From Lachnospiraceae bacterium (GTDB lineage: Bacteria; Bacillota; Clostridia; Lachnospirales; Lachnospiraceae), in NCBI GenBank assembly GCA_024698485.1, contig JAILRC010000056.1, positions 1 to 64,000 on the forward strand: DNA of 64,000 bases, written 5' to 3'. Position numbers and translations under genes: made by a program. Within the stretch, counting starts at the first letter, position 1, and the number at the start of each line of letters is the position of its first letter. Shown here piece by piece: positions 22,806-29,717 of this stretch. The notes under the pieces were generated by a model, which did no database searches, was not told the origin of the DNA, and was given only the letters and a program-made list of their open reading frames with translations.

Positions 22806-22817
22806 GGAGCCATTTTT
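22782..22817. repeat. Family A repeat (forward orientation)
   Basis: AATGGCCCCCCGGGACGGGG then TTAAGGAGCCATT, nearly identical to the 14283 copy. It lies across the end of the chimeric asparaginase frame. Confidence 0.85.
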
Positions 22818-22922
22818 ACCGACTCAACCGACGCTTGAGTCATATGAACAGTGCAAAGCCGAAACGTTCCTTTTGGACTCAATTGCTGTCGAAGATAAAA
22901 GAATACTTATAACTGTTCAGGT

Positions 22923-23114
22923 TCACTCCCAGAACAGCTCGTCCAGCGTTTTGTTCAAGGCTTTACATATTGCGATACATAAATTTATGGTGGGATTGTA
23001 GTCGCCCTTTTCAATGGCATTTATTGTCTGGCGCGAGACCCCCACTTTGTCCGCCAGATCCTGTTGCGACATGTCGAAAGAGGCTCTGGCGGCTTTTAGT
23101 TTCAGGTTTTTCAT
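22923..23114 (-). CDS. Small XRE-family regulator (YozG/Xre type)
   Basis: A 63-residue protein that is almost entirely a helix-turn-helix: MKNLKLKAARASFDMSQQDL, ADKVGVSRQTINAIEKGDYN, then LCIAICKALNKTLDELFWE. This compact type commonly accompanies DUF2178/DUF6442-like membrane proteins and is thought to regulate its own operon. It starts one base after the upstream membrane gene's stop, so it is the last gene of a three-gene unit. CGAGGATTAAT is the ribosome site. Confidence 0.9.
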   Translation of the reverse strand: MKNLKLKAARASFDMSQQDLADKVGVSRQTINAIEKGDYNPTINLCIAICKALNKTLDELFWE

Positions 23115-23115
23115 A

Positions 23116-24162
23116 TTAATCCTCGTTTCTGTCAAGAAGCTTTTTGACCATGATGGAGATCGGCAGTACAAGAAGAGCTGCACCGCAGAGGAGATTTCCG
23201 CTGTTCAGCATGTTTATGACGCCGTCTCCGGCATGATCGCCGTTAACGATGTGGACCACTCCGATGGCGATGTTGATGAGGGACGTGATCACAAAAAGGA
23301 TTATAATAAAGCCTTGGTTTTCGTCAAGTCGGAAATAAGCATCATGGATTATGGCAGTGACAGCGAACACCATAGCTCCCGTCAGAACGCCCAGCATCAC
23401 AAGTATGTCTGCTGAAAAAGGTAACGTAAAGAGCGTGGGGAGGCTGCTCAGAGTCGAAACGACGGCAAAAAGCCCGAAGTAGATCACCATTGTGATGAAG
23501 GCATATTTATATGCCTTGCCCTGCATCGCGATCTGGCGCTCGTCGTACTTTTTCACGGGGGCATTGCTCTTTATGGCGAGGGTTGCGACGATGACCACAA
23601 GGAGAATGCCTACAGCCACACCGGCGATGAGAGAGACTGCCGCAAACCTTGAAGTGTCGGCCATGATCTTGAAACTGTAGTGCATATCCCATGTTCCGTC
23701 GGTGAAGAAACTTGCCGCGAGAGTAGTTGAGGGGTTGAAATTTTCTAAATTTGCTGAGCAGAAATCATTATAACTCTCTTGGGTTGGAAGCACGTAGAAG
23801 GTAACTTTGTATCTGCCGGGTTCAAGCTCCATTACACCGGATTCGATGTGAATCGCGCCTGCCGCAAGGGGATATTTGAACTCACCCGTTTCGTCGGTGA
23901 CGATGAGGCCTGTGATAAAACTCGGAGATTTATAGACTTGTTTTTCTCCAATCCACCAGTCTGCTATAAAGCGGTACTTTCCCTTTGACTTTACGGTGAG
24001 TATGGAGCCGAAGGGTTCGGCGTCTGCGACACCATTTTCTATTTCAATGATCCTGTCTATGGATGTGGAGTAGTTCCCCTTGGGATAAAAAAACGCTGCA
24101 ACGGTGATGACGATGATCAAACCTAAAAAGGCTGCCGTTAAAGTCTTGCTTTTCTTACTCAT
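23116..24162 (-). CDS. Membrane protein with large external domain and DUF2178-like core
   Basis: A 348-residue protein: helix at 9-26, an external domain of about 150 residues (30-180), a helix at 184-205, then KKYDERQIAMQGKAYKYAF (the DERQ motif typical of DUF2178/DUF6442 proteins) and four more helices to residue 340. The external part has beta-rich sequence without recognised domain. The small XRE gene downstream is the usual companion of such proteins. Its start overlaps the end of the broken CPBP gene by 8 bases. Function unknown. Confidence 0.75.
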   Translation of the reverse strand: MSKKSKTLTAAFLGLIIVITVAAFFYPKGNYSTSIDRIIEIENGVADAEPFGSILTVKSKGKYRFIADWWIGEKQVYKSPSFITGLIVTDETGEFKYPLAAGAIHIESGVMELEPGRYKVTFYVLPTQESYNDFCSANLENFNPSTTLAASFFTDGTWDMHYSFKIMADTSRFAAVSLIAGVAVGILLVVIVATLAIKSNAPVKKYDERQIAMQGKAYKYAFITMVIYFGLFAVVSTLSSLPTLFTLPFSADILVMLGVLTGAMVFAVTAIIHDAYFRLDENQGFIIILFVITSLINIAIGVVHIVNGDHAGDGVINMLNSGNLLCGAALLVLPISIMVKKLLDRNED

Positions 24163-24639
24163 TTTCTTTCTCCTTCTTTTCCTTAAGATCGATGATGCCG
24201 GCTTTGATACCTATAAAAGCCGCCAATGCTCCAAACACTATGAACACCAGCACAGGAGGCATAAAATAACCCAGCAGCATGCCGATGAAATTGTTCAGCA
24301 TATGGCATAATATGCAGGGGATAACGGAATTGTATTTATAGGACACGAAGCCCCAGAACAGTCCCATGGGAATGACATATAATCCCTGGATGATGTTCAT
24401 GTGGAAAAGGCCGAACATGATGGCACATATGATAATGCTGCCCGCGAGGCCATAGGCTCTTTTGGCGTGATGGATGATGATACCGCGTACCACAAGCTCT
24501 TCCATGATGGGAGCATGATGATCTCACTTACGATGGCCTGTAAAATGAGAAAAGCGATGATGACGCCCAGACAGAAGAAAAAGGCTGATATCTTTCCGGG
24601 CCTTTTTGAAACATTTGTTATTTCGATATTATTATCCAT
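24155..24639 (-). pseudogene. CPBP intramembrane protease gene, frameshifted and shortened
   Basis: The 5' frame from ATG 24639 reads MDNNIEITNVSKRPGKISAF then LGVIIAFLILQAIVSEIIM and shifts; the 3' frame contains APIMEELVVRGIII, the first CPBP (Abi) motif with the Glu-Glu pair, then SIIICAIMFGLFHMN with the first conserved His, and NSVIPCILCHMLNNF with the second. One extra base between ATCATG and CTCCC (near 24515) would restore one frame. Only about 42 residues precede the motif, versus 80 or more in normal family members, so an internal deletion is likely. The 3' frame alone lacks an appropriate start and upstream helices. Confidence 0.7.
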
Positions 24640-24728
24640 AATTCCACCTCATTTAGCGGTGTTTATCCGCTTGAAAATGATTTTTTTTTGTTTTTTCCCG
24701 GTTACCGAGTTACTCAGTTCATGATCAT

Positions 24729-24779
24729 AAAATACACCCTGTTTTACAAAATGTCAAGTATATTTTACAAGAAGTAAAA
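24729..24779 (-). promoter_or_regulatory. Promoter of the CPBP-XRE operon with adjacent dyad
   Basis: Read on the minus strand: TTGACA (24757-24752), 17-base spacer, TATTTT (24734-24729). Just upstream, TTTTAC and GTAAAA form a dyad (24763-24779) around AAGAA. It lies between this operon and the divergent ABC transporter. Confidence 0.55.
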
Positions 24780-24813
24780 CAAATTTTAAAAATACGTTTA
24801 ATATTACGGTACG

Positions 24814-24857
24814 TTACGAAATTGTAATTATACTTTTCACCGGCCCGATGCTATAAT
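24814..24857 (+). promoter_or_regulatory. Probable control region of the BceAB-like operon
   Basis: TATAAT at 24852-24857 is a good -10 box but no strong -35 is spaced correctly. Upstream is the imperfect palindrome TTACGAAATTGTAA (24814-24827). A weak -35 with an activator site would fit BceR-type control, though no BceRS pair is in the window. Confidence 0.4.
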
Positions 24858-24903
24858 CGCGTCGTAAAAAGTCATATTCATGAATCTATTCGGAGGTTGC
24901 ACA

Positions 24904-25656
24904 ATGAACAAAATGCTTGAACTGAAAAATCTACACAAAACATACCGTACAAAACATTCAAACGTGGAATATGAGGCTTTGAAAGGTATTTCCTTTGACG
25001 CGCTCGAAGGCGATTTCGTCGCCATTATGGGTGAGTCGGGATCGGGAAAGACCACCACGTTGAATATCATTGCATCGCTGGATACGGCAAGTTCGGGAGA
25101 AGTGATCATTGCCGGAAGCGATATTTCAAAAATGAGCAACAGGGATATATGCCGATTCAGGAGAGAGAAACTCGGCTTCGTTTTTCAAGATTTCAATCTG
25201 CTCAACTACTTCACGGTCAGAGACAACATTGCTTTTCCTCTTGTTTTGCTCAACAGAAGCAAGCGCGAGATCGATGAGCGTGTTAACGACCTTGCGGAAA
25301 AGACCGGTATAACCAAACTTTTGAACAAGTATCCTTATGAGATCTCGGGTGGGGAGAAACAGAGAACGGCCGTTGCGAGAGCCCTTGTATGCAAACCCAC
25401 GCTGGTGCTTGCGGATGAACCCACGGGTGCGCTTGATTCAAAAAACTCGGATCAGTTGATGGAACTTTTTAAAACCTTCAACGATCTCGGTCAGACGATC
25501 ATCATGGTAACCCACAGCCTGAAATCCGCTTCCAAAGCCAAAAGAGTTCTGTTCCTAAAGGATGGCGTCATCGGAACCACTCTTGAAAAGAACGGCAAGA
25601 GCGATGAAGAATTCGAAGAAGAGATCGCAAGTTTATTGTACAACGCAAGAAAGTAA
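24904..25656 (+). CDS. ABC transporter ATPase, BceA-like
   Basis: A 250-residue MacB/BceA-class ATPase: Walker A GESGSGKTT (near residue 40), Q-loop FVFQDFNLL, signature YEISGGEKQRTAVARAL, Walker B LVLADEPTGALDS, and VTHSLKSA. The 250-residue length and downstream single large FtsX-type permease identify the BceAB (Pep7E) class, which handles cell-wall-active peptides such as bacitracin. GGAGGTTGCACA precedes the chosen ATG; an upstream in-frame ATG at 24880 lacks a ribosome site. Confidence 0.9.
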   Translation: MNKMLELKNLHKTYRTKHSNVEYEALKGISFDALEGDFVAIMGESGSGKTTTLNIIASLDTASSGEVIIAGSDISKMSNRDICRFRREKLGFVFQDFNLLNYFTVRDNIAFPLVLLNRSKREIDERVNDLAEKTGITKLLNKYPYEISGGEKQRTAVARALVCKPTLVLADEPTGALDSKNSDQLMELFKTFNDLGQTIIMVTHSLKSASKAKRVLFLKDGVIGTTLEKNGKSDEEFEEEIASLLYNARK

Positions 25657-25665
25657 GGTGAAAAA

Positions 25666-27669
25666 ATGAAACAGACCTTTTGGGCGAAGATCGCCTTTAA
25701 AAATATTATTGAAAACATTAAATTTCACCTCGCCAACATGATCGTAAGCGTTTTTACGATAATGTCCTTCTACATATTCACTTTTACGGCGACAAACAAA
25801 GGACTGGCGGCTGTTAAGGGATATTCCGGGCTTAAATTCATTCTCATGGTGGGCTGTGTTTTTTTGGCTCTGATCTCCTTTGTATTTAAGGCATATACGA
25901 ACAGATTACTGATCAAGCGCAGAAACAAAGAACTGGGACTGTATGCGGCATGGGGCCTGGAACCGAAACACATCAACAGCATTCTTTTCTATGAGTCACT
26001 GTACATTTATTCGGCATATGCCGTGATCGGGATCGGGCTCGGAGTATTGCTTCAAAAGTACATATATCAGGTAATGTTTAAACTTATGCACTGCGATGTG
26101 AAATATGCGGGCGGATTTACCTTTGATAATATTTTCATTTCCCTGGGCGTGTTTGCGGTGATCGATCTTTTTATACTTTTAAAGAACATGATCTCCACCT
26201 CTAAGAAAAAGATCATCACGCTCTTAAAAGAAGAGGCCGCGGTTGAACCTGTCAAGAAGCTCCGCGTAGGCGACATCCTGAAGGGGATCGTCGGAGTGGC
26301 TTTGATCGTTTGTGCTTACATTTATGTCAACAGCGTTGACGATTTTGTGAACAGCATCAGAACTCTGGTCTTTGCAATAGCGCTTTTGTTTGCGGGAAGC
26401 TTCCTGGCCATTTCGAGTTTTGTTGTGATGATCGAACTTGCGCTGAAAAAACAGGATAAGCTTTATTATAAAAACACCTTTTTTACCACACTTGCAAAGC
26501 TGGTTTCCAGAACCAAAAACAATGCTCTTTCCCTGGCAGTCATAAACATCCTCTTCACCTGCGTTATCGTTGGTTCGGCATCGACCATCGCACTTTATCT
26601 GGGAACCGAGCGCCAGGCTTCCGTAGCCTTTAAGACGGACGGTGAGATCTCGTTGACCGATGAAAACAAGATACCTGCCGTTCTGGAGGCTATCAACTCA
26701 GCTGCCGATGAAACGGGTCTGAAGGTGGAAGGCATATGGAGCGCCAAAAGATATGCGTTTCAGACAACTTTTAACGAGCAATCCGGTGAATTCAACAATG
26801 AACACTTCACCGGACGTAATCTGCCGGATATCATTGAAATGATGACGGTTGAAACATTTAACGAAAATGAGGGCACCGATTACGCGCTGAAGGAGGGGGA
26901 AATTCTGTTTATCAGCGACGAGGAATGCCCTGTAAAGAGCCTTGAGGAGGTCAACATATACGGGAATCGGTTTAAGGTGGCACAGATCGTGGACGGACCG
27001 ATCTTTACGGACATTGACAACATACAATATGCCTACAAATTTCATGTGATAGTGGACAATGACGAAACTCTCGCAAGGATCAGAGAAAGCCTTGTCGCTC
27101 AGGGAAATACAAGGGAATTCCGTTTTTCCGTCACATACAACGTGGCAGGCACCAAGGATGAGGAACTTCGTTTTGACGAAAAACTTATAGAAAAGGTGAT
27201 GAGGATCGATTCCGTTGATTATATGGACAGCAATGCCACGCAAAGACAGACCAGATATGCCAGAAATTCAATTTTCCTTTTTCTCGGAACCTTTATCAGT
27301 CTGATCTTTATCATGTATATGATCTTTATCATGTACTACAAGCAGATCGAAGAAGCTCTGGATGATGTGGAAAATGTAAAGATCATGAAAAAGATCGGCA
27401 TGTACGGAACGGAGATCAAAAAGTGCATATTTGCCGAGAACGGTATACTCTTTTTCCTTCCTGTGATCATGGCCTTCTGCCATGTGGCAGCCTGCTTCAA
27501 CCTGATGAAGGATGTGATGAAGCTTTTTATGCTCACTGATATGGATTTCATAAGGCTTTGCGTTGTCCTGTTTTGCCTGGGGATCCTTGTTGTTTATATG
27601 CTCATGTATTACGGAGCTTACAAAGTTTACACGGGCATAGTTTTAAAAGAGGACTCTTCCGCTTCATAG
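25666..27669 (+). CDS. FtsX-like ABC permease, BceB-like
   Basis: A 667-residue permease with about ten helices: helix near 17-38, a three-helix FtsX-type block at 55-170, helices around 205-265, 282-310, then an extracellular domain of about 200 residues (315-525) between helices 7 and 8, and a last FtsX block (535-655). This 10-helix arrangement with one large external loop is diagnostic of BceB permeases in peptide antibiotic sensing and detoxification. It starts 9 bases after the ATPase (AAGGTGAAAAA ribosome site). No histidine kinase or regulator partner is adjacent. Confidence 0.9.
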   Translation: MKQTFWAKIAFKNIIENIKFHLANMIVSVFTIMSFYIFTFTATNKGLAAVKGYSGLKFILMVGCVFLALISFVFKAYTNRLLIKRRNKELGLYAAWGLEPKHINSILFYESLYIYSAYAVIGIGLGVLLQKYIYQVMFKLMHCDVKYAGGFTFDNIFISLGVFAVIDLFILLKNMISTSKKKIITLLKEEAAVEPVKKLRVGDILKGIVGVALIVCAYIYVNSVDDFVNSIRTLVFAIALLFAGSFLAISSFVVMIELALKKQDKLYYKNTFFTTLAKLVSRTKNNALSLAVINILFTCVIVGSASTIALYLGTERQASVAFKTDGEISLTDENKIPAVLEAINSAADETGLKVEGIWSAKRYAFQTTFNEQSGEFNNEHFTGRNLPDIIEMMTVETFNENEGTDYALKEGEILFISDEECPVKSLEEVNIYGNRFKVAQIVDGPIFTDIDNIQYAYKFHVIVDNDETLARIRESLVAQGNTREFRFSVTYNVAGTKDEELRFDEKLIEKVMRIDSVDYMDSNATQRQTRYARNSIFLFLGTFISLIFIMYMIFIMYYKQIEEALDDVENVKIMKKIGMYGTEIKKCIFAENGILFFLPVIMAFCHVAACFNLMKDVMKLFMLTDMDFIRLCVVLFCLGILVVYMLMYYGAYKVYTGIVLKEDSSAS

Positions 27670-27736
27670 TTTACAGCGAGGAGGGGGATGGCTATTAAGT
27701 ATCGTCTGAAATCTGCCGATACATCAACTGCAAAGG

Positions 27737-27783
27737 ATGCGTATTTTCAATGGAATGATCCCATTGGAAATACGCATTTTTTA
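27737..27783 (+). terminator. Strong terminator of the BceAB-like operon
   Basis: ATGCGTATTTTCAATGG pairs with CCATTGGAAATACGCAT (one mismatch) and is followed by TTTTTTA. Confidence 0.9.
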
Positions 27784-27809
27784 GTCTTAAGCAGGTAAGG
27801 AGAGCATAG

Positions 27810-27872
27810 ATGAACATATTCGCGGGAGTTTGCGGGAAAGAAGAAGTAAAAAACCCTTGCAAAAAGAAATGA
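27810..27872 (+). CDS. Possible 20-residue micro-ORF
   Basis: AAGGAGAGCATAG precedes an ATG opening MNIFAGVCGKEEVKNPCKKK. It lies after the terminator and ends inside the promoter of the iron operon, with no promoter of its own that I can see. The good ribosome site is the only support. Confidence 0.2.
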   Translation: MNIFAGVCGKEEVKNPCKKK

Positions 27873-27975
27873 TATGGTATATATTAATGCGGTTAGCTGA
27901 GGCTAACCGCAAGGAACGCCCGATCATTACGATGACAGGGCATATTTTTAAGATTTGTGGTTAGCAAACGCTAAC
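27857..27975 (+). promoter_or_regulatory. Promoter and twin DtxR/IdeR-type dyads of the iron operon
   Basis: TTGCAA (27857-27862), 17-base spacer, TATATT (27880-27885). GCGGTTAGC-TGAG-GCTAACCGC (27889-27910) covers the expected start of transcription and GTTAGC-AAAC-GCTAAC (27960-27975) lies further into the leader. Both share GTTAGC-N4-GCTAAC, close to the TTAGGTTAGCCTAACCTAA-like sites of iron-dependent DtxR/IdeR repressors. The next genes are ferrous iron uptake genes. Confidence 0.75.
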
Positions 27976-28008
27976 TGACAATACAGGCTTAACAGGGGGA
28001 TCTAAGAT

Positions 28009-28581
28009 ATGCAGATACTTGAAGATATGATAATAGAGCATTGTTCACCCACACTTGCGGGGATAAAGACGGGAAATATGTTTTCCATGGAGGTTGAGGA
28101 AGAAAAGGATCTGAACGTTAAGATCAGGGAATTGAACCTTATGCTGAAGAAAAAGGGAATTCGCATCATACCTTTAAAAAGAACAAAAAAGAGAATGCTC
28201 ATCTATCTTTATCGACCTGAATTTTTAAAAAGAGATCTGAAGGATCGCCTGGCTTTGGAAATCTTAAGAAGTCGTGGATACACCTTCACAAATCCTGAGT
28301 GTTGCATCGCACAGCTGGTGAGACATTTGATGTGTGATGAGGATTTCCCTCATGAGATCGGGTTATTTCTGGGCTACCCTCCGTCGGATGTGGAAGGATT
28401 CATTAATGATCCGTGCAAAGGTGTTAAATGTTGCGGGTGCTGGAAGGCTTACTCGGATCCTGAAAAGGCGAAGTGTGTATTCGATAAATTCAACAACTGC
28501 AGGGAAGTCTACAGACGCATGATAAGAAACGGTAAATCCCTGGAACAACTTGCTGTGGATACAGAAAGATGTGCCGGGTAA
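28009..28581 (+). CDS. DUF3793 family protein
   Basis: A 190-residue cytoplasmic protein matching DUF3793: the N-terminal HCSPTLAGIKTGNMFS, RTKKRMLIYLYRPEFLKRDL, and the C-terminal FPHEIGLFLGYPPSDVEGFI followed by a Cys-rich stretch (GVKCCGCWKAYSDPEKAKC). The family is common in clostridia and often adjacent to flavodoxin and iron-uptake genes, as here, but its role is unknown. The cysteines could bind metal (inference). First gene after the DtxR-type operators; AGGGGGATCTAAGAT is the ribosome site. Confidence 0.85.
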   Translation: MQILEDMIIEHCSPTLAGIKTGNMFSMEVEEEKDLNVKIRELNLMLKKKGIRIIPLKRTKKRMLIYLYRPEFLKRDLKDRLALEILRSRGYTFTNPECCIAQLVRHLMCDEDFPHEIGLFLGYPPSDVEGFINDPCKGVKCCGCWKAYSDPEKAKCVFDKFNNCREVYRRMIRNGKSLEQLAVDTERCAG

Positions 28582-28608
28582 ATTATAATTTTAAGGAGGA
28601 CACTCGTT

Positions 28609-29031
28609 ATGAGTAAAGTAGCAGTAGTTTTTTGGAGTGGTACAGGCAACACGGAGGCTATGGCCAACGCGGTTGAAGAAGGGGCAAAAGCAAAAGGGGC
28701 TGATGTAAGTGTGTTCAACTCGGATGAGTTCGATGCCACAAAAGTTGCACAGTTTGACGGCATAGCTTTCGGATGTCCTGCCATGGGAGCGGAGGTGCTT
28801 GAAGAAGAATCTTTTGATCCTATGTTCACAGCCCTTGAAGGAACGCTTTCGGGCAAAAAGATCGCACTTTTCGGATCCTACGGATGGGGAGACGGACAGT
28901 GGATGAGGGATTGGGAGGACAGATGCAATGCTGCGGGTGCCAATCTTGTGTGCGACAGTGTGACGGCCAATAACGAGCCTGATGACAGCACTCTTGAAGC
29001 ATGCAGGAATCTGGGAGGAGCATTGGCTTAA
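28609..29031 (+). CDS. Flavodoxin
   Basis: A 140-residue short-chain flavodoxin. FMN phosphate loop VFWSGTGNTEAMANAVEEGA at residues 7-26, 60s loop FGCPAMGAEVLEEE, 90s loop ALFGSYGWGDGQWMRDWED. Flavodoxins replace ferredoxin as electron carriers when iron is short, which fits its place in an operon with iron-type operators and feoAB. GGAGGACACTCGTT precedes the ATG. Confidence 0.95.
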   Translation: MSKVAVVFWSGTGNTEAMANAVEEGAKAKGADVSVFNSDEFDATKVAQFDGIAFGCPAMGAEVLEEESFDPMFTALEGTLSGKKIALFGSYGWGDGQWMRDWEDRCNAAGANLVCDSVTANNEPDDSTLEACRNLGGALA

Positions 29032-29062
29032 TTCCGCAAAAGATCGAAAAGGAAGGCTTTAT

Positions 29063-29437
29063 ATGGAGAATGCGATCATTACAATCATACTGATCCTGAT
29101 AGTCGGAATGGCAGTTTACGGAACGGTTCACCGGATAAAGTACGGCTCCTCGTGCTGCGGTTCACATGGTGCAGTAGACAAAAGGATAAAGGTGAAGGAC
29201 AGGAACGAGAAACACTACCCCTACATCTATGTTCTCCGTGTGGACGGAATGCATTGCGGCAACTGTGCCATGAGGATCGAAAATGCCTTTAACTCAACGG
29301 AAGGCAGATGGGCTAAGGTGGATTTGGGTAAAAAAACGGTGATGCTGATCTCAAAGCAGAGAGAGACGGAGGATGCGGTCAGAAGTATTGTCTCATCTGT
29401 CGGATACACATTGCTCTCATATAAAGCCCTCAATTGA
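29063..29437 (+). CDS. Membrane-anchored heavy-metal-associated (HMA) domain protein
   Basis: A 124-residue protein: N-terminal helix (residues 4-22, AIITIILILIVGMAVYG), a linker with SSCCGSHG, then an HMA domain beginning YVLRVDGMHCGNCAMRIENA with the GMxCxxC metal site and ending SVGYTLLSYKAL. HMA domains bind copper or other soft metals. In this iron operon it may bind or sense a transition metal at the inner membrane face (inference). An upstream in-frame ATG at 28982 lies inside the flavodoxin gene and is rejected. Confidence 0.85.
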   Translation: MENAIITIILILIVGMAVYGTVHRIKYGSSCCGSHGAVDKRIKVKDRNEKHYPYIYVLRVDGMHCGNCAMRIENAFNSTEGRWAKVDLGKKTVMLISKQRETEDAVRSIVSSVGYTLLSYKALN

Positions 29438-29483
29438 AAAGAACCGCGAAGAGCGGTTTATGATAGATCACAAGGAGGAAATG

Positions 29484-29717
29484 ATGAAGAAACTGTCGGA
29501 ACTTGAAAAAGATGCGGAAGGAGTGATAACTTCGATAAACGGCGATCGGCGGTTTATAAGCAGGGTCACGTCCATAGGGCTCACACCGGGGTGTATGGTA
29601 CGGATCATCAAAAATGAAAAGAACAGACCTTTGCTGGTATATTCCCGCGACACCATGATCGCGCTGAACAGGAAAGAATGCAATCTTATCGAAGTTGACG
29701 GAGGAGCAAGAGCATGA
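29484..29717 (+). CDS. feoA: FeoA ferrous iron transport accessory protein
   Basis: A 77-residue SH3-like FeoA domain: GVITSINGDRRFISRVTSIG, LTPGCMVRIIKN, LLVYSRDTMIALNRKECNLI. FeoA is thought to assist the FeoB GTPase permease. The start at 29484 is chosen because AGGAGG lies five bases upstream and the length then matches FeoA; in-frame ATGs at 29460 and 29481 are less well placed. Its stop overlaps the feoB start (ATGA). Confidence 0.92.
   Translation: MKKLSELEKDAEGVITSINGDRRFISRVTSIGLTPGCMVRIIKNEKNRPLLVYSRDTMIALNRKECNLIEVDGGARA

Noticed and set aside
1..24640. Prophage or integrative element
   Set aside because: The region is patchy and repeat-rich but has no integrase, recombinase, structural, replication or conjugation genes and no identifiable attachment sites.
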